The position numbers and the translations under genes are program-made. A stretch of 64,000 nt of DNA from Diphasiastrum complanatum. Taxonomy: Eukaryota; Streptophyta; Lycopodiopsida; Lycopodiales; Lycopodiaceae. Below are positions 37,401-46,203 of the stretch, one piece after another. Within the stretch, counting starts at the first letter, position 1; each line of letters opens with the position of its first letter. The DNA is taken from contig CM055103.1 of NCBI GenBank assembly GCA_029204225.1, positions 21,826,709 to 21,890,708 on the forward strand, read 5' to 3'. The notes beneath the pieces were generated by a model. It worked only from the letters and a program-made list of their open reading frames with translations, was not told the DNA's origin and ran no database searches.

Positions 37401-38161
37401 TCTCGACCTGTTTGTTGATCAAAAACAGTAAGCACAAGGGCGTAACTTGGAATGGTTTTCACCAGACTCTGGAAACGAGCTTTCCACTTGAAACCAAGGC
37501 ATGCTAAGAAGCACTGAGGTATTTCAAGTAGTTTCAACCTCATGCTTAGCTCTCAGGCATGAGCAAGAGCTTTTCCTGACCTGTAAAATATGTATTCAGC
37601 AGTTTTTCTGTAGCAAAGAAAAGGTACCTGAACATCAAATTTGTCAGCAACAGTTAAGCAATTGTCAATTGCTGCAGGTGTAGTTCCCCAATCTTCATGT
37701 AGCTTCAGACCAACAGCCCCTGCTCTAATAATCTCCTCCAATCCTTCAGGTTTTGATGTGTTTCCCTGTTCATAAACCAAAAGTTTCGTATACACTTAGT
37801 CTGAAATGTCACTTTAGTCATTTGCATGGAAAAGAAATTGCCAGATCCCTGCTTTCAGATGGATTACCAAGAAAACATTGTGAATTGTTTTTCTGTACAA
37901 AATTGTTTTTTACAAGAGCATAAGAGAGTATTAGGTAAAGCAGAAAAAATAAGAATATACAAACTATCACGTGATTCTCCATAACTAAAGAGTATGAGAA
38001 ATCATGTCTAGTATCACTTACCTTTCCTGTGAAACCAAAGTTCAGAGGCAGGTTATCGGTTGCCTGCAGCATAAGTTTCATATGTTCTGGAGCAGGAGTA
38101 CAGGTAGTTGCACACGTACCATGTGCCGGTCCTGTTCCTCCACCAACTAGTGTGGTTAACC
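16251..38161 (-). CDS. Urease, C-terminal half, nine exons (5' part not in view)
   Basis: Urease hydrolyses urea to ammonia and carbamate with a two-nickel centre in the cytosol and recycles nitrogen. Nine minus-strand exons (38161-38022, 37765-37628, 37366-37275, 33880-33751, 22623-22465, 22191-22021, 16929-16795, 16675-16604, 16472-16251) join with GT-AG borders into one frame of 418 codons without stop or shift. This is the catalytic half of the usual roughly 840-residue single-chain plant enzyme. Present are the Ni-bridging Lys in GLKLHEDWG, Ni-ligand His in HTDTLNE and HTYH, the flap Cys/His in VCHHL, and the Asp ligand in SDSQAMGR. The chain ends NYFLF as in other plant ureases. Missing are the N-terminal half and the HVH ligands. 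The intact frame indicates a functional gene. Introns reach 11.1 kb and carry retrotransposons. Confidence 0.95.
16604..16675 (-). CDS. Urease exon: VIMRPMFGG
   Basis: 24 codons, [18 protein letters not shown] to FVSK. Acceptor ATGCAG, donor GTAGGC. Short flanking introns of 119 and 131 bases. Confidence 0.93.
16795..16929 (-). CDS. Urease exon: [11 protein letters not shown]
   Basis: 45 codons, [12 protein letters not shown] to ASIPTPEP. The donor GTAATAATG itself would read Val-Ile-Met, and the next exon also starts GTG ATC ATG (Val-Ile-Met), so the exon end was placed by requiring a single VIM before RPMFG. The 5' intron is 5.1 kb. Confidence 0.92.
17640..17955 (+). repeat. LTR end and primer-binding site in a urease intron
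   Basis: 17755-17880 aligns loosely with 5195-5310 (AAGCTCTTTGTAGGG, GAGAATGCTTGTGAA). The segment ends TTCTTAAC followed by TTGGTATCAAAGCACTTTCC at 17939, a primer site of the tRNA-Met type. This is the right part of a + oriented copia-type 5' LTR; no gag follows. Confidence 0.6.
18100..18640 (+). repeat. Short tandem duplications in LTR-element leader
   Basis: A block of about 150 bases is duplicated (ACCCTATTTGGAGG near 18183 and GCCTTGTTTGGAGG near 18332). Three copies of ATGAGGCTAAACAACAACC follow between 18440 and 18570. They lie downstream of the primer site and may be element leader sequence. Confidence 0.55.
19500..19720 (+). pseudogene. Gypsy gag zinc-knuckle fragment
   Basis: Encodes [20 protein letters not shown] followed by KTSGQLK. 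It is related to the knuckle of the gypsy near 48940 (LCFYCMEKGHLSKDCPKK), but the His and the last Cys are both Tyr. Plus strand, in the 5.1 kb urease intron. Confidence 0.75.
19960..20190 (+). pseudogene. Gypsy integrase C-terminal scrap (weak)
   Basis: The frame begins [18 protein letters not shown], resembling the LSPRYYGPYKI motif in the gypsy integrase C-terminal domain; the remainder is not recognisable. Same strand as the zinc-knuckle fragment, about 240 bases downstream. Confidence 0.4.
20200..22020. other. Urease intron sequence with a GGAACG repeat island
   Basis: No gene is seen. 21617-21735 is an island of GGAACG, CGTTCC and GGAATG words in both orientations around an A10 run. 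It shares GAACACATT and TGACC-A(n) with 39340-39480. Confidence 0.5.
22021..22191 (-). CDS. Urease exon: RTWQT to YTINPAIA
   Basis: 57 codons, [17 protein letters not shown] through [20 protein letters not shown] to GSVE. Acceptor TGTCAG, donor GTGAGC. A variable loop with ASSVNND lies where plant ureases differ in length. Confidence 0.93.
22465..22623 (-). CDS. Urease exon: flap cysteine and aspartate ligand
   Basis: 53 codons starting MVCHHL and ending [11 protein letters not shown]. Cys and His in VCHHL are the mobile-flap residues (Cys592, His593, His594 in jack bean) and the Asp of SDSQ is a Ni ligand (Asp633). Acceptor TTGTAG, donor GTAAAG. Confidence 0.94.
22624..24080. other. Urease intron, left part, no gene
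   Basis: AT-rich intronic DNA. A short + strand frame at 23174-23440 has no recognised domain. Nothing else can be supported. Confidence 0.4.
24260..24900 (-). repeat. Minus-strand LTR with primer site in a urease intron
   Basis: On the minus strand TGGTATCAGAGCC (24272-24260) follows an LTR that in + orientation starts TGTTGCGCTGACG at 24275. The internal side (24085-24259) shows no gag domain. The right LTR edge is not defined. GC content is higher than in the surrounding intron. Confidence 0.6.
25690..28790 (+). pseudogene. Ty3/gypsy pol, nearly complete, inside the urease intron
   Basis: In order: protease ([11 protein letters not shown] near 25740, then ILGADWF), RT ([20 protein letters not shown] near 26425, [11 protein letters not shown] near 26760), RNase H ([16 protein letters not shown] near 27205, DALSRLP), integrase zinc-finger remnant, catalytic core ([14 protein letters not shown] near 27967, [10 protein letters not shown] near 28168, [15 protein letters not shown] near 28260) and C-terminal [10 protein letters not shown]. 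It has one stop in the protease (25899) and frame changes near 26730, 27750, 27930 and 28230. Gag is absent and no chromodomain is seen. It lies antisense to urease in the 11.1 kb intron. Confidence 0.94.
28791..29240 (+). repeat. Likely 3' LTR region of the intronic gypsy
   Basis: A purine tract GAGAGTGGGGG lies near 28947 and a TATA-like GGCTATAAGTAGGG near 29033. A tandem unit (AAGTCTTGCTTATGTG and TGCTTTCATAGCTTA) repeats at 29131-29195. Exact LTR limits were not found. Confidence 0.45.
30100..30470 (+). pseudogene. Second gypsy RT/RNase H fragment in the urease intron
   Basis: Translation gives [22 protein letters not shown] and [15 protein letters not shown], then [14 protein letters not shown] and [17 protein letters not shown]. 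This is the end of RT and start of RNase H of a gypsy lineage different from the element at 25690. Frameshifts near 30280. Confidence 0.85.
30755..31350 (-). pseudogene. LINE fragment (RT and endonuclease pieces, internally deleted)
   Basis: 30755-30960 is homologous at DNA level to the LINE RT segment at 60450-60650. 31070-31330 on the minus strand encodes [20 protein letters not shown], matching the endonuclease motif at 59065-59115. RT and endonuclease pieces are thus much closer together than in an intact ORF2, so the middle is lost. Confidence 0.75.
31351..33750. other. Urease intron, right part, no gene
   Basis: AT-rich sequence of low gene content. No splice-bounded urease exon or transposon domain was seen. 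Confidence 0.45.
33751..33880 (-). CDS. Urease exon: GGGHAPD block
   Basis: 130 bases. The first base completes the split Ser codon, then [25 protein letters not shown] and TIDEHLDML. Acceptor GATCAG, donor GTAATG. Separated from the previous exon by 3.4 kb and from the next by 11.1 kb. Confidence 0.94.
34690..35560 (+). pseudogene. LINE endonuclease region in the 3.4 kb urease intron
   Basis: It begins [15 protein letters not shown], the endonuclease LLGDFNA motif in altered form, followed by [27 protein letters not shown] and [15 protein letters not shown], a typical plant LINE series after the endonuclease. At least three frame changes occur. RT is not present. Sense is opposite to urease. 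Confidence 0.75.
35561..36230. other. Intron sequence, probably retrotransposon leader
   Basis: No domain seen. Adjoining the minus-strand primer site at 36235-36247, this stretch may be the 5' leader of a lost minus-strand LTR element. Confidence 0.35.
36235..36600 (-). repeat. Minus-strand LTR with primer-binding-site remnant
   Basis: On the minus strand TAGTATCAAAGTGTTGG follows an LTR whose + orientation start is TGTTAGAAAACC at 36248. 36535-36590 matches 25205-25275 (TGCTTTTCC, TGTATGTAC, CTCATTCTTCTCA), so related LTR sequence occurs in two urease introns. Right limit approximate. Confidence 0.6.
36601..37274. other. Intron sequence with a GGAACG palindromic word
   Basis: 37140-37172 has CCAGAACGGAACGCGTTCCAA, containing the perfect palindrome GGAACGCGTTCC, about 100 bases from the urease exon border. 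Nothing else recognised. Confidence 0.45.
37275..37366 (-). CDS. Urease exon: two nickel-ligand histidines
   Basis: 92 bases from [12 protein letters not shown] to NRTIHTYH plus the first two bases of a Ser codon. The His in HTDTL and the last His in HTYH correspond to His519 and His545 of jack bean. Acceptor TTGCAG, donor GTTCTT. Confidence 0.94.
37628..37765 (-). CDS. Urease exon: carbamylated lysine
   Basis: 46 codons in phase 0, from GNTSKPEG to KFDVQ, bordered by AACAG and GTACCT. The motif [13 protein letters not shown] holds the Lys that is carbamylated and bridges the two nickel ions (Lys490 in jack bean numbering). Confidence 0.94.
38022..38161 (-). CDS. Urease exon (first seen): GGGTGPA block
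   Basis: An acceptor TCCTACAG precedes GG TTA ACC. The first two bases complete a Gly codon and 46 codons follow, reading [12 protein letters not shown] and TTCTPAP to GFTGK, then donor GTAAGT. This segment lines the active-site barrel. Relative to most plant ureases the Ile before TT is Leu, and a usual Arg before ATTCTP is Cys; neither is a metal ligand. Confidence 0.93.
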
Positions 38162-40680
38162 CTGTAGGACAAAGTAGAAGGAAACAACTCCAAATAAATG
38201 AAGATGAAAGAATGAATCACTCACTAGGTTGCCAAATTACAGAACCACTTTAGTCAACAAGTACTCATGATGAAAAATACATTTTCATAGACCACAAAAT
38301 TGTGTTGCTATTAAACCTGAACACTGAGGTGCAGTAAATACAGTAACTGTTCCCTGGCTATCATGGACTGAAAATTATGCTTAAGAGAGCGAAAACATCG
38401 AAGATCATGAAATCCCATACAAAGAGCATAGGATTCAAAAATTATACAGTATATGTAGCAGATGAGTTCATACCATGGAACATAGCAAAGTTGCCACCAT
38501 TCCAGAATGGGTCCAGGAAAAAATTGCTACTTACATTTTTTTTCTAAGTTAAGAAGTCTAAGGTTTTGAGATTTTTATTGGGGTTTAGAGTATTCAAAGG
38601 AATGCCTTTAAGGATAATTAAAAAAAAAATCATGAAATTTTAAGACCGAGCCATAAAAAAATTAATCCATGAAAAAACTCTTGAATGAATTCTCCTTCAG
38701 AATTGCTCAGATTTCAGATGCTCAGCAAAAATTGAATCCAGTCAGCCCATGTGAAAAAGAATTACCAAAGCTTATCTTCTCATTAAACTTTCTATCTAAG
38801 GACATACACATTGTTTTAAAACTGAATATAGATATATTTAATCCATTTATTGAAAGCAGCTGCCTAATCAAGAGAAGCTATGGTTCACTAAACCCGACAC
38901 TGCTATTCAGTGATTTATAATTTTTGACACTTCACTCCATGCTCAAAGTGAAGAACGCTAGAACCAGATTACTGGCTAGAAATGTAATACGAAAGCCCTG
39001 ACCTAGTTAACTGCGCCCAGATGTCCATTGTATCACTTCAAAAAATTGGCCATTGTAACTATTCTCTGGGCATTTGGTCAGACTCAACCTGTGAGTTTGT
39101 TTTGGCATAAACTTGAAGATCAAGAAAATACTAATTATGAAAATTTCTGGGAAAAGATTACGATATGAGTAACCAAAAGTACATATCCATGACAGAAACT
39201 TTTATGTTGGAAAGGACCTATCAAAGATCAATGAAACTCATGAATTTTACGGGCTTGAATGAATTTTTTTACGAGCTATATTTCGGTACTGTTTGATATA
39301 TTTTTAAGTACAGTTTCCAGCAATATGGTCCAAAACATACAGTATATTCCAACCAGATTTGCTAGGAGAGGAATCTCATAATTGCCTATTCCAATACGGA
39401 ATGCTTTTCAGAAAAAACATTATGAACACATTCCGTTTCAGAATGTGACCTAAAAAATATTGGAATGCATGTTTTATTATAAAAAATAGATTGCAATATA
39501 ATGGAAAAGGAGGTTTGTCACATAGCAATGAGTTCCGTATTGATGCTATGGAAAATACATGCAAATGGATAAATAAGTTCCTGAACAAAATTGCATTGGC
39601 TCCCAAAGGGATGCTTTTAGGAAGTACCAACACAGGTTATTAGCCCTGAAGGTTATCATCCTGTTTGAGTCTAGAGTGCTATGATTAGGAGCAAGGTGAT
39701 GATTAACCTGATTATTTGGTGCAAGCTTGTCCTTGTTGGGTCCGCAGAATGATATGAATGCTACAGTCTGAATGTCTGAATGGAAAGTAGATGGCTTGCC
39801 TAGTGCATTACTTTGATGTTGTTGTCTTGTGTAGGCTTAGAGTTGGAACCAATTCATTCTTACGTCATTCTCCTAAAAGTCTGAAAGTCCCCTAAAAAAT
39901 CCATCTAATGTCCATGGGCCTAATAATCGGATGTAAAATTTTCAATTGCTGTTTTTCCTTACAATTGTTAGATCACGCAAGTTTTTTGTTGTTCAAAATC
40001 ATTTAGGTAGTATCTTCTTGAATACTTTCATCTTGTTGTCTTCTTTGATAGCCAAAACACCAAGACCCCAAGACCGCAAAAGAAGTCAACTTCCAAATAT
40101 ATGATTTCCAATAACTTTTAGGTGAAAAAAACACTCAAATCCTTTTTTTATTTTATTTTAGTTCCATACGTACAGAACGGGTATCTATGTCATGGATAAC
40201 TATTCCAGACCTTTTGATATACCAAATGGAACACATTTCGTAAGTACGGAACATAGGAACATTACTCTTTTTCTTTTTTTCTCCCTTCAGAAAAAATTCC
40301 TTTCCATAAAAGATTGTGTTCAAAAAACACCAATTGAAGATTTTACATGAGGTAATTAGGCCCTTGGACATTAGATGGATTATTTAGAGGACTTTTAGGA
40401 CAATGACAACAACAACAAATTGGTTCCAACTTTAAGCCTACGCAGGACAACAACATCAAACAGCATACAATAGGCAAGCCATCTAATTTCCATTTTGGGC
40501 ATGCAGGCTACCGATGAATATTGATATTTCCCTATCACCATGTGAGCTACTTCAATAGCTTAAGGCAGCCAAACAGTCCTAAACAGTCTATATAAGGAAG
40601 CCCAATGTCATTCCCTACTTCTCATTGATTTAAAGAAAAAAATTACAAATTGTTCCTGATTGCAAATGTAGGTTTCTCAA
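38162..40680. other. Upstream urease intron, with two GGAAT/GGAAC islands
   Basis: I searched the minus strand for the HVHFICPQ exon that should precede 38161 and did not find it. 39340-39480 (GGAATG, CATTCC words) and 40158-40262 (GGAACA, GTTCC words) are copies of the 21617 island type. No gene is seen. Confidence 0.5.
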
Positions 40681-40689
40681 TCAAAATCA

Positions 40690-41345
40690 TAGTTGCAGCA
40701 AATCGTGATTCGCTGGGTCCGCGATTCGCGAACCCGATTCTGCGAATCGCGATTCGAACCCAGAATCGTGCAAAAAAAAAAAAATAGGAAAAATAGCTTA
40801 TGGCTGAAATTTTTTTAGGGGAGCAATGGTCAAAACCTGCGTTTTGCCTCCCAGAAGTGTAGTAGATGGGGCACAAACAGATCTTATTTTCAGTAGCTAT
40901 TTGGTTGTTATTTGCTCTCGTTCTCAGTAAATGTTAATGCTTAAGTTTGGGCTAAATATTGGGCCCTTATCGGCGCGCATTTAGACCCCCATTTTTATCT
41001 ATGGGGGGGTGCAGGGATCGGGGGGCAGCGCCCCCCAAAGCAAAAAAGCGAGGTACAATTGCTCTACAATTCTCTGTTTCTGTCCCACTGGACCATCTGT
41101 GATCGTAACAAATAGGCTAGAGGTTAGTTTTAAATTTTTATCTTTGACAGAACCCAACATGGATTAATGCACCTAAATTGGACCATCCTGCACCCGAAAC
41201 AGTCGGCAAACTACACAGTAATAATGCTTTTAATCAAAGCTTTCATCAAATACCCATATTGCCCAAAAAAAATTTCAAAAAAAAAGAAAAAAGAACGATT
41301 CAAACGATTCTGGTTTTTTTCCGAATCGCGATTCAGAATCGTAGT
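40690..41345. repeat. Segment bounded by GATTCG word islands
   Basis: The 12-base palindrome GAATCGCGATTC occurs at 40744-40755 and again at 41323-41334, each in a cluster of GATTCG and CGAATC words next to an A-run. The 650 bases between hold no frame. This may be a small transposon with palindromic ends. Confidence 0.55.
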
Positions 41346-41349
41346 GCAT

Positions 41350-41530
41350 CTATGATCAAAATACACCTCTAGTCGATTGTCTAGATAAATATCACATTTA
41401 TTTCCCACTAAGTATGGAATGAACTTCCTCAAAGCGAAAATCGTCACTATAGCTTCGTTCTTGATAGCTAAATTATTAAGTTCGACAAGAGTCAAATTTA
41501 CTAGCACGGTAAATAGGATGATTGTATCCT
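41350..41530 (-). pseudogene. Gypsy RNase H scrap
   Basis: Minus-strand translation gives IFALRKFIPYLVGNKCDIYL then DN, like the RNase H stretch [14 protein letters not shown]. Flanked by the GATTCG island. Confidence 0.5.
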
Positions 41531-42199
41531 TTCATGTTGATGTGGTACATATCCTACTACATATTCATATGCCTCTGCATGGACATATTTGGCTTTCCCC
41601 AATTAAGTGGGGCCAAAACAAGAAAATTTACAACATGCTCAAGTAGATAATTGAATGCAATCTATATTCCTTTGGTAATCTTAAGTTTCACACCCTTTCT
41701 CAGTAATTTATATCAGATTTCATTTTATTAGCATAAAATTTGATAATGGGTTTGTGATAGCCTATCATCACACGAAAAGCTTTCATATCACAAAACGCCT
41801 TTGGAAACTTGATCTTCTAGGAACCTCAATTTTTGTTGGGTGTACACAAAGTTCATGCTTAATGATAGTTTATCCTAAGAAGATCCCTTCCAGACAGCAA
41901 AAGCTCTTGGACCCTTCTGACATAATGCAAATAAAGAAACGGGATTCCTATTATTTGTGATTGTGTTTTTTGAATGTGAATGACTTTGTGGATGAGTGTC
42001 CTACTACAGCTTTTGAAAATGTAGATATGCAAGTGCATAGTAATGTGTTGCAATCTACGTCAGATAAATCAGATAGGTAGAAGCATATTTTTGCATTGCA
42101 ATCTTCAAAGAAAGCATCCACATCTACTCTAGTGAGCTTCAAGCTCTAGATGAGTCTATTAGGTAGGAATTTAAGTCGGTTCTCATTCGAGACAACCCA

Positions 42200-43014
42200 T
42201 TAGGATTACCCCCTAGTAGATTGTGGAACATAGATGACATTTTGTATGCGCTTTTGGCATTACAAGTTTTTAGTCATGCCCTTTGGGTTGACTAACGCTT
42301 CGGCAACATTCATGAAACTAACGAACGATTCAGTGAAGGACTATATGGGTTGATCTTATGGATGACATCCTAGTCTACAACAAGTAGATTTCTAACCATA
42401 AAGGGCATCTAGGAACTATATTTAGAGAATTGCAAAACAATGTTTTGTATGCCACTAATAAGAAAACTGAGTTGTATATGACTCACGGTTTACCTCGGTG
42501 GCAGAGTGAATTGTTGTAGACCTAGCTAAGGTGGTTGTGCTATTGAGTTGGCTTGGCCAACTAATATTCGTTAGCTACGATCATTCATAGGTTTCTACAT
42601 TTTTTATCAAGATTCATTGGAACTTACGACTTGATGGAAAACAGATTCATTGAGACCTACAACTGGTTAGCTGCTCCACTGATGGGCCAGTTCCATGGAA
42701 ACAACGGTTTTCTTATAAGGGTGAAGGAAACTGAGAACAATTTTGAGGCACTAAAGGAGGCAGCGGCCATTGCACCTGTGTTCAAAATTGTCAATTCTCA
42801 AAAGTCATTTCGTATGGAAACCAATGCTAGTGACATTGTAATAGGGGCAAACTTCAACCAGAAGGGACAGTCCTTTGTAGGAGGGGAGGCCAGTAGCTTC
42901 TGAAAGTAGAAAACTCCTACTCATCAAAGAAATTGTATGCAATCATACATTCACTCGAGGTGCTCTATGATGGAAGTTGTGGACTGGCTAATAGAAATGG
43001 CTCAAACAGGGATC
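42200..43014 (+). pseudogene. Oldest gypsy of the nest: RT to RNase H part
   Basis: It reads FGITSFXVMPFGLTNASATF, then LMDDILVYNK (RT catalytic site, YVDD altered to LMDD), FIGTYDLMEN and RMETNASDIVIGANF (RNase H, TDAS altered to TNAS). Many stops. It is cut at 43014 by the minus copia LTR. Its integrase continues at 59744. Confidence 0.85.
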
Positions 43015-43328
43015 TGTTGATTCAGTACCTGCACAAGAACAGTGACGACACCTAGACAAACCCACACAAGAACAACAATGATAATGAAAATAATCAAGTG
43101 TAAACACACGGGAGGCAAATAATGATCTGAAAAGACATTTGGTGCTCGGGCACCCATCCCCTTATATTCACTTTAAAAGATGCATTCAAAATGGGTCGTG
43201 ACCCTTTTACATATGCTCGCCCACAACTACACGTGGCCACGCAGCTAAGTACCACGACTGCCTCCACTCAACTAACCTTTCACGCTACGACTAACTGAAT
43301 GGGCTCATGAAATGCCCAAACACTCACA
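43015..43328 (-). repeat. 3' LTR of the host copia
   Basis: 314 bases, TGTTGATTCAG to CACTCACA in + orientation. It lacks 22 and 6 bases relative to its partner at 59403-59743. Confidence 0.92.
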
Positions 43329-43399
43329 AACCCTCTATCATTTCATGTTTAACTATCCACCAACACTTTCATACTTATCCTCTATTCCCAACTGATCTC

Positions 43400-45665
43400 G
43401 TATCGTTGTTTGACCAAAGGCTTTGTCATGATGTCCGCCAGCATTCCCTCCTAACAATACTGCAGTGATAGCACTCTCTCTTCTACCAGATCCCTCTCAA
43501 AATGATATTGGATCCCAATGTGCTTGCTTCTCTTGTGGAATCCTGCATTCTTGCTAAGAAACAGGCAGCCTTGGTTGTCATTGAACAATTTCATTTCATG
43601 GTTCGCGATTCCCAGCTCATTCATCAGGTTTCTTAGCCCCACATATTCCTTTGCAGCATGACAGACCCCCATGTATTCTGCCTCCGTTGACCTCTCGTAT
43701 TCTGCCTCAGTTGATGCTTGCTTATTGCAACTCCAACTTATGCACCCTCCCCCCATCATGAATAGATAGCCACACGTGGACCTTTTGTCATCTTGATCAC
43801 CGGCCCAATCTGAGTCAGCGAACCCAATCACTGCCTCATCAGTTTTCCTGAAGACTAGCCCCAACCCTTGAGTTGCTTTTAGGTATTTTATCACTCTCTT
43901 TCCTGCTTCCCAGTGATGTTCTCCCGGATCTGACAGGAATTGGCTTAACTTGGTAACCGCAATAGCAATGTCAGGTCTCGTGCTCACAATGGCATACATC
44001 AACGACCCCATCAATTTTCTGAAAGGTCGTCGACTCATATCATCCCTCTCTTGTTGAGTTGTAGGGCACGGGCACATCTCTGTGCTTAGTTGAACGTTTG
44101 TGTATAGTGGGGTACTTACTGGACATGAATCCTGCATTCTAAACTTTGATATGATGTTATGAATGAATTTTTCTTGCCCCATCCAGGTTATTCCCTGATC
44201 TCTCTTTCTTTTAATCGGGACACCTAAACAGAAGTGTATGCTTCCCATATACTTCGAAATTGTTCTTCAGTTGTTCTTTCACATCTATTATTTTCTGTTT
44301 ATTGTTTCCAACGAGAATGATGTCATCTACATACAATGCAATGGCCAGAAAAATTCCAGGCTCTTCCAAGATATAGACACTGTTGTCAGAATGACATCTC
44401 TTGAATCCAATGCTCAAAAAGAACTCATCCATCTTCAAGTACCACATTCGTGATGGTTGCTTCAACCCATATAAAGCCTTTTTCAGGCGACATACCTTTC
44501 CAGTCCCATCATTAAAACCTTCTGGTTGATTCATGTAGACTTGTTCTTCCAGCTCTCCATGTAAAAATGTCGTCTTCACGTCCATTTGTTCTATCTCCAT
44601 ATCCATGATGGTAGCTCTAGCTATCAGTAGTCGAAGAGAGCTCATCTTCATGACTAGTGCAAAGGTTTCCTGATAATCAATTCCCTCAATTTGGCTGTAT
44701 CCTTCTTTGAATCGGTACCCACTTACTTCCTATGGCTTTCCTACCTGGTGGTAGTTCCATTAACTCCCATGCTTCGAAGATTTGCCTCAATCAACTGCAA
44801 CTCCTCTTTCATGGCCTCCTCCCATTTTTCCCGTTCAACACTTTGTTGTGCCTCAAACCATGTCTCTGGTTCCCTTATTGCCTCATTTGTGTCTTGTTGG
44901 TGCACTATGAGTCCCATCTCATCATACCTCCTCGATGCCCTCCTTTCTCCAATGGACCGCCTTGGTCCCTCCAGCCTCTCATATCCTGCACCGTCGGTTG
45001 TGGCCCTTCCTCTTCCTGATCTGTAGGTTGATCTTTTGTAATCTTTGCCTCTCTTAACTTGGTGAGGTAGTCCCACCCTTCATCTATGATAACCACTTGT
45101 GGGGGTCCTTGCCTTTGTTTGGTCCCCCCACAAGAATGTTTTCTTCTTCGTCAAAAATCACATCTCTGGACTGGACAACCTTCCTCGTAGCAAGATCACA
45201 TATCTTGTACCCATCTGCATTGCTGGGCTATCCTAAAAAATGACTGGGACCCCTCTCTGATCCCGCTTCTTCCTAGTTTCATCAGGAACATGCATGTATG
45301 CCTTGCATTTGAATGTTCGCATGTGCTCCAATGACGGTTTCTGACCACTCCATACTGTGTTTGGGGTAGAATCTCTCATCAACCTGTTCAGAACCCTGTT
45401 GAGGATGTACATTGTAGTGCTCGCAGCCTCTGCCCATAAGAATCTTGGCCACCCTCTGTCATATGGCATGCATCTGGACATGTCCATGATGCTTCTATTC
45501 TTGCGCTCAGCGAGTCCGTTTTGTTGAGCCGTGTAGCTTGTTGTGAACTCTTGGTGGATCCCCTTCTGCTTACAGAAGTCCTTGAAATTTTTTCCGATAT
45601 ACACACCACCGTTATCTGATCTCACACACTTCACCTTTTGATTTGTCTGTCTCTGCCAGGGCAAC
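43400..45665 (-). pseudogene. Host copia: RNase H, RT and integrase C-terminal part
   Basis: Read from 45665 downward: integrase CVRSDNGGVYIGKNFKDFCK, AERKNRSIMDMSRCM; RT start WEEAMKEELQLIEANL; RT MDVKTTFLHGELEEQVYMNQ, LYVDDIILVGNN near 44310; RNase H GFADSDWAGDQDDKRSTCGY, HKRSKHIGIQYHF. Catalytic YVDD is intact. Several frame changes (45230, 44700, 44230) inactivate it. Near 43700 a 21-base tandem duplication repeats STEAEYE. Confidence 0.92.
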
Positions 45666-46191
45666 TCTTAGAATGCCCATCGTCGTGACGGTCATTGCTA
45701 AAGCACAAACAGGTGACGAACGCTACGTTACCACCCAACCATAGAGGTACTGCCACCTCACCCTCGTGCACTGGAGCTACAGACCACCATCAAGCAAGCT
45801 CAGATCTCATGTAAGCCATGGTGTCCCATACCACCATGCCTTACCCTCGACCCTCACCGACCTACATCCTGAGGCCTAGATACTCGTCCTGACCTGACCA
45901 CCAGTGGAAGAGCTCTTCATTCTCCAGGAGAGAATCAATACCAAGCTCATGGAGATACACCTCTATATACATAGTCCAGGCGGGTCATCTCCGTCCATAG
46001 GAGTCACGCATGACCAACGCCACGCGGCAGTTGTGCACACTGACGCGGGTCCATAACAGCGAGTCACCGCGCACCAATAAGACATTGACACGTGGCACCC
46101 AAAAGACCTATAGCTCCAGATCAGCGTTTCGTCCCATTACTGAGACTGTCACCTCAAGTTTCCTGTTGCGTGCCCTTATGGGTACGTAACA
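45666..46191 (-). repeat. 3' LTR of the chromovirus
   Basis: 526 bases. The terminal TG has become TC at this outer end; the partner LTR keeps TGTTAG. Confidence 0.93.
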
Positions 46192-46203
46192 TTCCCTCCC
46201 CCT

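Noticed and set aside
37553-37627. Continuation of the urease exon past KFDVQ
   Set aside because: Conservation ends exactly at CAG followed by GTACCT; the next conserved residues are in the exon at 37366.
40735-40760. Pol III B box GGTTCGAATCG on the minus strand
   Set aside because: It is part of the GATTCG palindromic island; no A box or tail is nearby.
38162-41350. Candidate HVH urease exon on the minus strand
   Set aside because: Searched for codons of HVHFICPQ and flanking conserved residues and found none.
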